From positions 1-51,349 of the forward strand of contig CALHCB010000004.1 in NCBI GenBank assembly GCA_937930695.1: a stretch of 51,349 nt of DNA, given 5' to 3'. Positions 7,204 to 14,868 of the stretch are shown one piece after another. Made by a program: the position numbers and the translations under genes. The stretch is from an uncultured Acidimicrobiales bacterium (GTDB lineage: Bacteria; Actinomycetota; Acidimicrobiia; Acidimicrobiales; SZUA-35). The notes under the pieces are model-generated. The model did not search any database. It was not told the DNA's origin and worked only from the letters and a program-made list of their open reading frames with translations. Positions within the stretch are counted from its first letter, which is position 1, and every line of letters begins with the position of its first letter.

Positions 7204-8793
7204 CTAGGAGATTCTGCGTTCTTGGCCAGACCAGTACGGCTCGCGGAGCTCTGTCTTGAGCACCTTTCCGCTCGCATTGCGAGGCAGCATCTCGACGACA
7301 TCGACCGAGGTCGGACACTTGAATCGGGCAAGCCGGCTTCGACACAATTCGATCAAACTCTCCGGGTCGATCGAGCATCCCGGTCTCGCGACCGCGATCG
7401 CCTTCACCGTCTCACCCCATCGATCATCGGGAACCCCGATCACCGCAACTTCGGCGATGTCCGGATGGTCATACAGAACGTTCTCGACTTCAGCGGGGTA
7501 GACATTCTCCGCTCCAGAAACGATCATGTCCTTGAAGCGGTCGAACAAGAACAGATACCCATCGGCATCGCCGTATGCCGCGTCACCTGTGCGGAGCCAT
7601 CCGTCTTCGGTCAACGCATCGGCGGTTGCTTCGGGCCGGTTGCGATATCCGGGGGTGTTTTGCGCCGATCGAGTCCAGATCTCGCCGACGTCACCAATCG
7701 CAACATCGGTCGGCTCACCCGACGCAATGCTGTTGGGATCGACAAGTCGGATTTCGACCCAGGAGAACGGACGTCCGCAGCTGCGCAAGAGTGTGGACCG
7801 CTCCCCGTCAGGATCGTGATCTTCTGGGGGAAGACCGACAATTGCACCCGATGTCTCAGTCATCCCATAGGCCTGGAGAAATCCGCAGCCAAAGACGTTG
7901 ATTGCTCGCCGAAGTACGGCCTCACCGATGGGTGCTGCGCCGTAGACCATGATTTCCATCTCCGAGAGATCGAGTTCATCGACTCCAGGAACGTCCAGCA
8001 ACATCTGAATCACTGCGGGCACGAAGAAGGCGTGGGTCACCCGCTCGGAAACCATGTTGTCGATGATCGCTGCCGGATCGGCATCCCGGCGAAGCACGGT
8101 GTGGCCGCCGACACAGAATGCCGACAGGCCATACCCCATGCCACCCACGTGGAAGAGCGGCATCGCAACCAGGTTCGTGCTCGCCGCGGTCATTCGATAT
8201 GGGTCACAGGCGATCCAGGTGCTGTGGACCATGTTCGCGTTCGTGAGCTGGGCCCCCTTCGGCAGCCCAGTCGTTCCTGATGTGTAGAGAATGAAGACGA
8301 CATCGCTGCCTGATCCATCGGCGTGCGGATCATCAACGCTCGCCTCGTCCACCAGCGCAGACCACTCGGCGTCGCTCATGATCGTCATGCCTGCCATCGA
8401 CCGCACACCATCGGTCAGAAGTTGCTCCAACTCGCTATCAACGATCAGCAACGTCGGTTCAGCATCAGCGAGAATCGTCTCGATCTCGGGAGGAGCCAGC
8501 CGCCAGTTCAGCCCGACAAGCGCTGCGCCGACCTTGCTCGTTGCGAAACCCAACTCGAAGAAGACAGGGGCGTTGTGGGCGAGAATCGCCACCCGTTGAC
8601 CATGGCCGACGTTGGCGGCCATGAGTGCGTTCGCCGTTTTCGATGATCGTTGATCGAGCTCGACGAAGGTTTGGGTCGTTTTCTCCGCATGCTGATCAAC
8701 GAACGTCAATGCAGGAGCATCGGGTGTTTCGGTGGCGAACCGGCGGACGATGGCTGCGAGCGTCTCGGGGAGCACAGGTAATTCGGAAGCCAT
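7204..8793 (-). CDS. Long-chain-type acyl-CoA synthetase (AMP-binding)
   Basis: Complete 529-residue adenylate-forming ligase: carboxylate + ATP + CoA to acyl-CoA. Motifs in order: YTSGTTGLPKG (170-180), MPLFHVGG (211-218), YGMTET (309-314), GWLRTGD (398-404), DRFKDMI (418-424) and the catalytic-lysine motif NASGKVLK (506-513, K510). The set is complete, so it should be active. Its ATG overlaps the acyl-CoA dehydrogenase stop as TGATG, showing translational coupling. Length is usual for FadD-like enzymes of about 500-550 residues. Cytoplasmic; substrate unknown, probably the acid whose CoA ester the neighbouring dehydrogenase oxidises. Confidence 0.95.
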   Translation of the reverse strand: MASELPVLPETLAAIVRRFATETPDAPALTFVDQHAEKTTQTFVELDQRSSKTANALMAANVGHGQRVAILAHNAPVFFELGFATSKVGAALVGLNWRLAPPEIETILADAEPTLLIVDSELEQLLTDGVRSMAGMTIMSDAEWSALVDEASVDDPHADGSGSDVVFILYTSGTTGLPKGAQLTNANMVHSTWIACDPYRMTAASTNLVAMPLFHVGGMGYGLSAFCVGGHTVLRRDADPAAIIDNMVSERVTHAFFVPAVIQMLLDVPGVDELDLSEMEIMVYGAAPIGEAVLRRAINVFGCGFLQAYGMTETSGAIVGLPPEDHDPDGERSTLLRSCGRPFSWVEIRLVDPNSIASGEPTDVAIGDVGEIWTRSAQNTPGYRNRPEATADALTEDGWLRTGDAAYGDADGYLFLFDRFKDMIVSGAENVYPAEVENVLYDHPDIAEVAVIGVPDDRWGETVKAIAVARPGCSIDPESLIELCRSRLARFKCPTSVDVVEMLPRNASGKVLKTELREPYWSGQERRIS

Positions 8794-9971
8794 CAGTAGC
8801 TCTTCGGGAGGCCGAGGCTGTGCTGAGCCACAAAGTTGAGGATCATCTCACGGCTTACAGGTGCGGTCTTGTGCAACCGAGCGACGAACCAGAGATCGGC
8901 GAGTCCGTACTCCAGGGCAAGGCCGTTTCCGCCGTGCGTTTGGATCGCTTGGTCGAGCGCAACGAGTGACGAATCTGCGGCTGCGTACTTGGCCATGTTT
9001 GCGACCTCACCTGCGTCCTCGGACCCTCGGTCGTAGAGGTCCGCTGCTCGAGCAGCCATCAGCCGAGCCTGCTGCACGCCGATGTAGGCCTCAGCCAACG
9101 GATGGGCGACGCCCTGGTGTCCCCCGATCGGCTTGTTCCAGACCACGCGCTCGTTTGCGTACTTGGCTGCAGCTTCGAGGGCGAAACGACTGATGCCGTT
9201 GTTGATAGCAGAGGCTGCGACCCGCTCGGGGTTGAGGCCGGCGAAGACCTGACGAAGACCATTTCCCTCGGTCCCGATCAAGGCATCGGGACCCAGCTCG
9301 ACATCATCGAAGAACACCGTGAACTGCTTCTCGGCCGCCTGGACGGCACAAGGAATGTCCTGGCACGTGATGCCCGGAGCATCGGCGTCGACCACGAAAA
9401 GCGAGAGCCGGTGGCGGCCGCTCGCATCGGGTTCGCCACTTCGGGCAACAACGAGAATCGAGTCGGCCTCGTCGACACCAGAGGTGTAGTACTTCGTTCC
9501 ACTCAGGAGCCAGCCATCTCCGTTCGGCTTTGCTGCGGTAGAGATATTGTGCGTGTTCGTACCTGCATCGGGTTCGGTGATCGCGAACGACATGCGTAAC
9601 GTGCCCGCAGCAATTCCTGGCAGCCACTTCTCCTTCATTGCGTCGCTGCCGTGTTGGGTGATGATCGGCGCAGTGATCGACCCGATCACCAACGACAGGA
9701 CGGGACATCCTTGGGCGGCCGTCTCTTCAATCACGATGTTGTAGTCGGCAAGACCGCCACCACCGCCACCACTCGCTTCGGGAATGTGGACGCCGAGGAA
9801 TCCGGCCTCTGCGAGGGCATCCCACAGTTCGGTTGGTTTGTCGTCCCTCGCCACGACGTCTTGGAAGTACTTTCGACCGAATTGCCCGGCGAGCCCCGAG
9901 ACAGATGCTCGGAGTTCGGGGTGGTGGTCGGCCGTATCAACGAGTTCAGATGTGAACATTGTGGGTGGCAT
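8793..9971 (-). CDS. Acyl-CoA dehydrogenase
   Basis: FAD-dependent dehydrogenase of 392 residues that would introduce the alpha-beta double bond into an acyl-CoA. The FAD/substrate segment SFAITEPDAGTNTHN is near 128-142, and GGNG lies before the C-terminal helices. At the place where medium-chain enzymes carry the catalytic Glu (YEGT), this protein reads HKTAPVSRE with no acid. A glutamate in GLNPERV (E249) lines up with the base of isovaleryl-CoA and long-chain dehydrogenases, so the base has probably moved (family knowledge plus my alignment by eye). Second gene of the operon, 26 bp after the hydroxyacyl-CoA dehydrogenase. Confidence 0.93.
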   Translation of the reverse strand: MPPTMFTSELVDTADHHPELRASVSGLAGQFGRKYFQDVVARDDKPTELWDALAEAGFLGVHIPEASGGGGGGLADYNIVIEETAAQGCPVLSLVIGSITAPIITQHGSDAMKEKWLPGIAAGTLRMSFAITEPDAGTNTHNISTAAKPNGDGWLLSGTKYYTSGVDEADSILVVARSGEPDASGRHRLSLFVVDADAPGITCQDIPCAVQAAEKQFTVFFDDVELGPDALIGTEGNGLRQVFAGLNPERVAASAINNGISRFALEAAAKYANERVVWNKPIGGHQGVAHPLAEAYIGVQQARLMAARAADLYDRGSEDAGEVANMAKYAAADSSLVALDQAIQTHGGNGLALEYGLADLWFVARLHKTAPVSREMILNFVAQHSLGLPKSY

Positions 9972-9997
9972 AGATGTTCTCCGATCAGAGACTGAGG

Positions 9998-10879
9998 TCA
10001 GGGTGCGAGGTCGGTATCGGTCCAGTCATGGAAACCTCGGCCGGTCTTCTTGCCAAGGTCGCCGGATGCAACTTTGTCGATCAAGATTTGTGGTGGGGCG
10101 AAGCGCGATCCATGACTCTGCTCCAACGCCCGAGAGATATCGAGCCGAACATCGAGGCCAACGATGTCGCTCAAGGCCAGGGGTCCAACTGGATGACGGT
10201 AGGCCACCACTGCGGCTCGATCGATGTCGGTGGCGGTCGCCACGCCGTCTTCGAGCATCCGCATCGCCTCGAGTGCTGCTCCCATATCCAGGCGGGACGT
10301 GGCGAAGCCTGCGATGTCCTTCACCGTGATGCTCTCCTTGGACAGAGACACGACCAACCCGCGAACCGCCACCATTGTCGGTTCACTGGTGGCTGCACCT
10401 TGGATCAGTTCGACCAGGCGAAGCGACCACACAGGGTTGAAGAAGTGCATGCCGAGAAACTGCTGGGGAAACGAGAGACCTGCCGCCAATTCATCGATTG
10501 AGATCGAACTCGTATTGCTCGCCAAGATTGCAGGACGACGCGCCTCAGCGTCGAGCAACACCTTGCGCTTGAGGGCGACATCTTCCGGGACAGACTCAAC
10601 GATGAGGTCGAGGCCTGTCGGGAGTTCGTCGACGGCAGTGATCGCCTCGATTCTGCCTCGGGCATCGGTTGCCTCGGCTTCGGTCAGACGACCGCGGCCC
10701 TGGGCATCACTGAACGCAGCATCGATGGAGTTCCACATCGACTGCTGTTGCATCACAGACGGCTCAACCACCGTCACGTTGCTGCCGCTCACGGCAAAGA
10801 CATAGGCAATGCCCAGCCCCATCGTGCCACCGCCGATAACGCCGACATGCGCAGCAGGTGTGCCTTCAGCGAGCGACAT
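9998..10879 (-). CDS. 3-hydroxyacyl-CoA dehydrogenase family protein
   Basis: A 293-residue NAD-dependent dehydrogenase oxidising a 3-hydroxyacyl-CoA to the 3-oxo form. The dinucleotide motif GVIGGGTMGLG lies at 13-23, SNTSS at 121-125, and the catalytic histidine is H145 in GMHFFNPV. The C-terminal domain contains GPLALSDIVGLDV in place of the more usual GPFELxDxxGLD. Single-domain length is like bacterial HbdH/FadB2 forms. It is the first gene of the leftward beta-oxidation operon: the ATG at 10879 has an AGAAGGG site and a promoter at 10909-10938. Confidence 0.93.
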   Translation of the reverse strand: MSLAEGTPAAHVGVIGGGTMGLGIAYVFAVSGSNVTVVEPSVMQQQSMWNSIDAAFSDAQGRGRLTEAEATDARGRIEAITAVDELPTGLDLIVESVPEDVALKRKVLLDAEARRPAILASNTSSISIDELAAGLSFPQQFLGMHFFNPVWSLRLVELIQGAATSEPTMVAVRGLVVSLSKESITVKDIAGFATSRLDMGAALEAMRMLEDGVATATDIDRAAVVAYRHPVGPLALSDIVGLDVRLDISRALEQSHGSRFAPPQILIDKVASGDLGKKTGRGFHDWTDTDLAP

Positions 10880-10908
10880 TGCGGGATCCCTTCTTTCCGA
10901 TCATCGAC

Positions 10909-10951
10909 ACTATTACTGAGGATCCGATCTGTCGTCAACAAGGGTGTTGAC
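10909..10951 (-). promoter_or_regulatory. Beta-oxidation operon promoter with second copy of the palindrome
   Basis: Leftward: TTGACG (10933-10938) and TAATAG (10910-10915, 17 bp) or AATAGT (10909-10914, 18 bp), with a leader of about 25 bases to the ATG at 10879. The exact palindrome GTCAACA-AGGG-TGTTGAC at 10934-10951 covers the -35, as at 2086-2103. The arms are identical in both sites while the four-base centre differs, which is the signature of a protein-binding operator. Confidence 0.72.
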
Positions 10952-10970
10952 TTCGCTCGATGCGAGGGGC

Positions 10971-11267
10971 TCAGCGCCCGGGGTCTGGACCCAATAGCTC
11001 GACAAGCACATCACCGTGACACCGTTTTGGAGCGCACCAGCAGCCCAATCGCTGACCTCTCAGTTCCTCCAACGACTGCATCAATTCAGGCTGGTCGACA
11101 ATCCACGCTCGATACAGCGTGAGAACTCGATCACGCTCCGCGTCGGTGTCAACGGCGAGGACGAAGGGGTTGCCCCACTTGCTCGCGTCAAGCCCATGCT
11201 CGGGAACCTCACGGCCGATGTAGATATCGAACTCGTCATGGAGATTGTGCACCACCGTTGTGCTCAC
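10971..11267 (-). CDS. DUF4326 protein
   Basis: A 98-residue protein of the DUF4326 family: YIGRE near 16-20, WGNPF at 31-35, a central helix with YRAWI, then LGCWC at 74-78 and CHGDVL at 83-88. The cysteines C76 and C78 with C83 and H84 look like a metal or catalytic site. The function of the family is not established. It stands alone and ends 20 bp before the palindrome at 10934-10951, on the same strand as the beta-oxidation operon, but that operon has its own promoter. Confidence 0.88.
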   Translation of the reverse strand: MSTTVVHNLHDEFDIYIGREVPEHGLDASKWGNPFVLAVDTDAERDRVLTLYRAWIVDQPELMQSLEELRGQRLGCWCAPKRCHGDVLVELLGPDPGR

Positions 11268-11346
11268 GTTGGACCTCTTACCGTGCGTCCTGGACCGTTA
11301 TCGGCCAAGGTGACCCTACGCAGATGCCCTTCAGAAGGAAGACTTC

Positions 11347-11883
11347 ATGGCAAGACTCCCCTATCTCTCTACGGATGATGTTGCTGAAGAAGACAAGGTC
11401 TTGCTCAGTCGCGACATCAACCTCGCGAAGATCCTCGCCCACAGCCCCCAGGGCGCACGGGCCTTCAACAAGCTTGGCGGCTTCATCCGATCTGGGAGCA
11501 AGCTCGATCCGGGCCTTCGCGAGATGGCGATTCTTCGGGTCGGGGTTTTGGCCCGAGCTCCCTACGAATTCAGTCACCACGTCAAGATTGGACGAGATGT
11601 CGGATTGACCGACGACGACATCGAGCGAGTAATGAACGGCCCTCGTGCGTATGACGAAGACGCCGTCGAGCATCACGTGCTGTCTGCTGCGGACGAGATG
11701 ACAAACATCGGCGCCATCTCACCAGAGACCTTCGTCGCACTCACCAAGCACCTCAACGCCGAGCTCCTCGTTGATCTCTGCCTCGTGATCTCGTTTTACA
11801 ACGCAGTGGTGCGCTTCCTCGCCTCCTTGGAGATCGATGTCGAACCCGACTACGAAAACTTCCTCGAGCAGTTCCCGCTCTAG
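11347..11883 (+). CDS. Carboxymuconolactone decarboxylase family protein
   Basis: A 178-residue AhpD/CMD-fold protein. The family signature is seen as REMAILRVGVLARAPYEFSHH (about 58-78), containing E74 and H77/H78. There are no CxxC cysteines, so it is not a peroxidase-linked AhpD of the redox type. Related proteins are often found near degradation genes as decarboxylases or of unknown role. An AGAAGGAAG ribosome site precedes the ATG. It runs rightward, divergent from the DUF4326 gene across 79 bp, and is followed after 11 bp by the GNAT gene. Confidence 0.85.
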   Translation: MARLPYLSTDDVAEEDKVLLSRDINLAKILAHSPQGARAFNKLGGFIRSGSKLDPGLREMAILRVGVLARAPYEFSHHVKIGRDVGLTDDDIERVMNGPRAYDEDAVEHHVLSAADEMTNIGAISPETFVALTKHLNAELLVDLCLVISFYNAVVRFLASLEIDVEPDYENFLEQFPL

Positions 11884-11894
11884 ATCGGAACGTC

Positions 11895-12731
11895 ATGGCC
11901 AGAACACCGAACTCGCCAACAATAGAGCGAGTCATCCGTGCGTTCGCGTCCAACGCCGTCGCGCAAGCCGAGGCACTGCATCGCACCGACGCCAGCTGGA
12001 GCAGCGGGGTACATCCAATCGGCGACGGGGCGCTTGTCTTGTCTGGACGGGACATGTACGTCAACCGAGTATTCGCGGCTGGAATTGCGATCGAGCTGAC
12101 CGACGATCATGTCGACGTGGTTCTCGCTCGGTCTCAGACCATGGGAGTGCAACCGTGCTTCGAGGTCACGCCTCTGACGCTGCCGGCCACGATCACCTTG
12201 CTCGATCAACGTGGCTTCACCCATGATCCAGACGACGATGTTCATGTCTTGATTCGACCCGTTCCTGGCCGTCCCATCGAAGCTCCGGAGGACATTGTTG
12301 TTCGCCCGGTCACGAGCGGGCGCCACTTGCAGCAGTGGCAAGCGGCCAGCGTAACGAACTGGGGCCATACAAGTCAGCGAGCGCGGGCGGTCTCCGATGC
12401 GTTTTCCAACGCGGCTTTCCTCACCGATCGGGACGGCATGGTCCTCGGGTTCGAGACCGCCATCGACAGCACGGGCACAGCCGCGCCGGTGGGTTGTGCA
12501 AGTGTCACCCTGTGCGATGGGTTGGCGACTCTCGGGGCGATGTCGACCCACCCGCGTCATCGACGTCGAGGCGTCCAGGCCGCGATGCTGCAACACCGCT
12601 TGAGATACGCGCATCGAAATGGTTGTGACCTCGCGGCATCGACCACACGACTCGGCGGAGCATCCGAACGAAACCTGCTTCGCCATGGCTTTGCGTCCTT
12701 GTGTGAGATTGCAACATGGAAGACGCCATAG
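11895..12731 (+). CDS. GNAT-family N-acetyltransferase
   Basis: A 278-residue protein. The C-terminal part (about 130-278) is a GNAT acyl-CoA transferase domain, with the beta-4/alpha-3 region ATLGAMSTHPRHRRRGVQAA (211-230) giving the pyrophosphate-binding RRRG at 223-226 and a later ERNLLRHGF. The N-terminal 125 residues do not show a second acetyl-CoA site and may be a degenerate GNAT half. The acceptor is unknown. It lies 11 bp after the CMD-like gene and probably shares its transcript. Confidence 0.78.
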   Translation: MARTPNSPTIERVIRAFASNAVAQAEALHRTDASWSSGVHPIGDGALVLSGRDMYVNRVFAAGIAIELTDDHVDVVLARSQTMGVQPCFEVTPLTLPATITLLDQRGFTHDPDDDVHVLIRPVPGRPIEAPEDIVVRPVTSGRHLQQWQAASVTNWGHTSQRARAVSDAFSNAAFLTDRDGMVLGFETAIDSTGTAAPVGCASVTLCDGLATLGAMSTHPRHRRRGVQAAMLQHRLRYAHRNGCDLAASTTRLGGASERNLLRHGFASLCEIATWKTP

Positions 12732-12806
12732 CCAAACCTCTCAAGCCGCGGAAATCGCCCGCAACGTCCTTGGTCACCGACGTCGCCGACGCCTAGTCTC
12801 CCGAGC

Positions 12807-13322
12807 GTGATGCTCGAGACCCCGTGGCCCGAACAGGTCTATGACCGCCTCAAGTCCGCTGACATTCGCCACGTCAGCTATGTGCCCGATGCCGGACACA
12901 GCAAGCTGATCCAGCTGTCCATCGATGACGCTGACGTCACCACCAACATGTTGACCACTGAGGAGGAAGGCATCGCCATCGCCACAGGCGCATGGCTGGG
13001 CGGACAGCGATCCGTGGTCCTCATGCAGTCCTCAGGGGTCGGCAACTGCATCAACATGCTTTCGCTGCCGGTACAGACACGATCACCTCTGCTCATGATC
13101 GTGACGATGCGGGGTGAGTGGGGCGAGTTCAATCCGTGGCAGGTCCCCATGGGGCAGGCGACAGAGGCAGTCCTCGATGCCATCGGCCTCCAGGTAATCC
13201 GGGCAACCACCAGCGAGGATCTCGTCGCAGCGGTTGATCAGGCAGCAGCAATGGCCTTCGGAGCAGATCAGCAAGTCGCCGTCCTCATCAGCCAGCGACT
13301 TCTCGGGGCCAAGACATGGTGA
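12807..13322 (+). CDS. ThDP-dependent decarboxylase, PYR-domain subunit (sulfopyruvate/phosphonopyruvate decarboxylase alpha-like)
   Basis: A 171-residue stand-alone PYR domain of a thiamine-diphosphate enzyme. The cofactor-activating glutamate is in LTTEEEGIAIATG (about 50-61), and GVGNCINMLSLP resembles the GNxxNAL segment of ComD-type subunits. The ThDP-binding PP domain is the next gene, so this is a split alpha/beta 2-oxo acid decarboxylase, as for sulfopyruvate or phosphonopyruvate decarboxylase. The physiological 2-oxo acid is unknown. Start is GTG at 12807 or the adjacent ATG at 12810. The next gene overlaps it by seven bases. Confidence 0.85.
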   Translation: MMLETPWPEQVYDRLKSADIRHVSYVPDAGHSKLIQLSIDDADVTTNMLTTEEEGIAIATGAWLGGQRSVVLMQSSGVGNCINMLSLPVQTRSPLLMIVTMRGEWGEFNPWQVPMGQATEAVLDAIGLQVIRATTSEDLVAAVDQAAAMAFGADQQVAVLISQRLLGAKTW

Positions 13323-13924
13323 GTGACCCAGCAGACAGACAGCTAGGTATGGACCGGCGTGCCGCGGTGCAACAGTTGCTCGACACACGGGGTGACGCCC
13401 TCGTCGTCAGTGGACTTGGATCGCCGACCTACGACGTTCACGCCGCTGGCGACCACGACGCGAACTACTACCTGTGGGGTGCCATGGGCGGCGCGGCGCT
13501 CATCGGGCTCGGTCTCGCTCAGTCGCAGCCAGAACGCCGGGTCATCGTCATTACCGGCGACGGGGAGCAACTCATGGCTCTCGGCGCGCTGGCAACAATT
13601 GCGGTTGCAAATCCTCCCAACCTCGACATCTTCGTGCTGGACAACGAGCACTACGGCGAAACCGGCATGCAGGGCAGCCACACCGGTCGTGGGATCGATA
13701 TTTCTGCCATCGCCCGAACGTGTGGATTCGCGGAGACCTCGGTGGTGCGCACGCCCGACGAGGTTCGAGAACTCACTGAGCATCTCGCTCTCAGCCAACC
13801 GACAAGCCCACGGCTGTTCGTACTCAAGATCGACCCGGAGAACCCACCGAGATCGCTCCCCTCGCGTGACGCTGTCTTCATCAAGAACCGGCTTCGTTCA
13901 CATCTCGGGTTCAACCCAAACTAA
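13316..13924 (+). CDS. ThDP-dependent decarboxylase, PP-domain subunit (beta-like)
   Basis: A 202-residue PP domain that would bind thiamine diphosphate through GDGEQLM (81-87) and the downstream N110 of LDNEHYGETG. MGGAALIGLGLAQ resembles beta subunits of sulfopyruvate/phosphonopyruvate decarboxylases. Together with the upstream gene it should make an alpha2beta2-type decarboxylase converting a 2-oxo acid to an aldehyde. The ATG at 13316 lies within the last codons of the alpha gene; a GTG at 13319 would give a four-base overlap. The DinB-like gene follows after nine bases. Confidence 0.87.
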   Translation: MVSDPADRQLGMDRRAAVQQLLDTRGDALVVSGLGSPTYDVHAAGDHDANYYLWGAMGGAALIGLGLAQSQPERRVIVITGDGEQLMALGALATIAVANPPNLDIFVLDNEHYGETGMQGSHTGRGIDISAIARTCGFAETSVVRTPDEVRELTEHLALSQPTSPRLFVLKIDPENPPRSLPSRDAVFIKNRLRSHLGFNPN

Positions 13925-13933
13925 GGAACGCTC

Positions 13934-14659
13934 ATGGCATTTGTTGATCCGGGCATTGTGGAGATGCCTGAAAGCCCGGCGAGCGGAGCGATGCCGCCCT
14001 ATCGGCAACTCGTCGAGTGGGTACGGGCAGAAGTCGCGGGCCTTACGACCGAGCAACTCGACTTCGACGACACCTCTCCGGAGAAGGAGTGGATGTGGTG
14101 GTCAATTCGGAGGCAAGTCTCCCACATTGCCTGGGATGCGCTGGTGTTCACCCACCGACGGTGCGGCAGCCTGCTGTGGCCGGACGGTGACGACCCGGCA
14201 CCCATCGTGTGGGAGCACCATCACTTCGGTCCCAACATGAAGTACGACCGACTCCTCGACGAAGATCTCTTCTGGGAAGTATCGGATCTCATTGCCAAGA
14301 TGGAGATCGGAATTGGCTGGCTCGAGCGAGTCGTAAACGAGCGCTCGATCGCCGAGCTTCGAGCGGAGGTCACAACGATCCGGGGCACCGAGTTCTGGGC
14401 CTACGTCATCACCACGCTCGCCAGAGGCGCAGAGGCCGACCCGACGCAACCCGGATTCATCACCTATGACCTCGAAGGTTCACTTTGGATGGTTTTCTAT
14501 GAGCAGATGACCCACATCCGAACCATCCAACGACTGAAAGCAGCGCAGGGCCTCCCGGCTGCCGTGGATTTACCTCGAGTGGGTTATCTCCGTCTGCCGG
14601 AATATTGGGGCGAGACCGACGCCAACGGCCCGCCGTTGAAGCGGCTGGAGATCGGCTGA
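13934..14659 (+). CDS. DinB-superfamily protein
   Basis: A 241-residue helical protein of the DinB/YfiT type. Conserved histidines are in IRRQVSHIAWDAL (H64) and YEQMTHIRTIQ (about residue 193), and the pair is the expected metal site. No catalytic role can be assigned; relatives act as thiol transferases or isomerases using mycothiol or bacillithiol. A good AAGGAAC precedes the ATG. Its tight spacing to the split decarboxylase (nine bases) suggests that it works on the product or substrate of that enzyme. Confidence 0.75.
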   Translation: MAFVDPGIVEMPESPASGAMPPYRQLVEWVRAEVAGLTTEQLDFDDTSPEKEWMWWSIRRQVSHIAWDALVFTHRRCGSLLWPDGDDPAPIVWEHHHFGPNMKYDRLLDEDLFWEVSDLIAKMEIGIGWLERVVNERSIAELRAEVTTIRGTEFWAYVITTLARGAEADPTQPGFITYDLEGSLWMVFYEQMTHIRTIQRLKAAQGLPAAVDLPRVGYLRLPEYWGETDANGPPLKRLEIG

Positions 14660-14735
14660 GGCATCCGAGCCCGCAGCAGAACCCGTGGTCCGAAAGTGGA
14701 TTAATTAGCACTAAGAAGAAGGTCTCACCTCCTCC

Positions 14736-14780
14736 TGTCCCCTGGGGACATTCCTGAGCGCAACAACTCAGGAATAGTCC
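14736..14780 (+). promoter_or_regulatory. Two mutually exclusive hairpins ahead of the conservon
   Basis: TGTCCCC-T-GGGGACA (14736-14750) is a perfect 7-1-7 palindrome. GGACATTCCTGAG (14746-14758) pairs with CTCAGGAAT-A-GTCC (14767-14780): 13 base pairs with one bulged A and an eight-base loop. The two share 14746-14750, so RNA can form only one at a time, the arrangement of an attenuator or switch. Alternatively the 9-8-9 repeat is a DNA operator or the end of the upstream transcript; no U tract follows. The sensor kinase gene begins 88 bp downstream. Confidence 0.5.
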
Positions 14781-14868
14781 ATCCGCGGCCGATGTGATCA
14801 CGAGAACACCACTCTGTGTGTTCACAGACTCGGCACCGAAGAGCGTGCCCTTCGGGAAGGACGGCAAG

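Noticed and set aside
14794..14868. Earlier GTG start (14794) for the sensor kinase
   Set aside because: Adds 25 residues unlike a kinase N-terminus and lacks a ribosome site; the ATG at 14869 has AAGGA.
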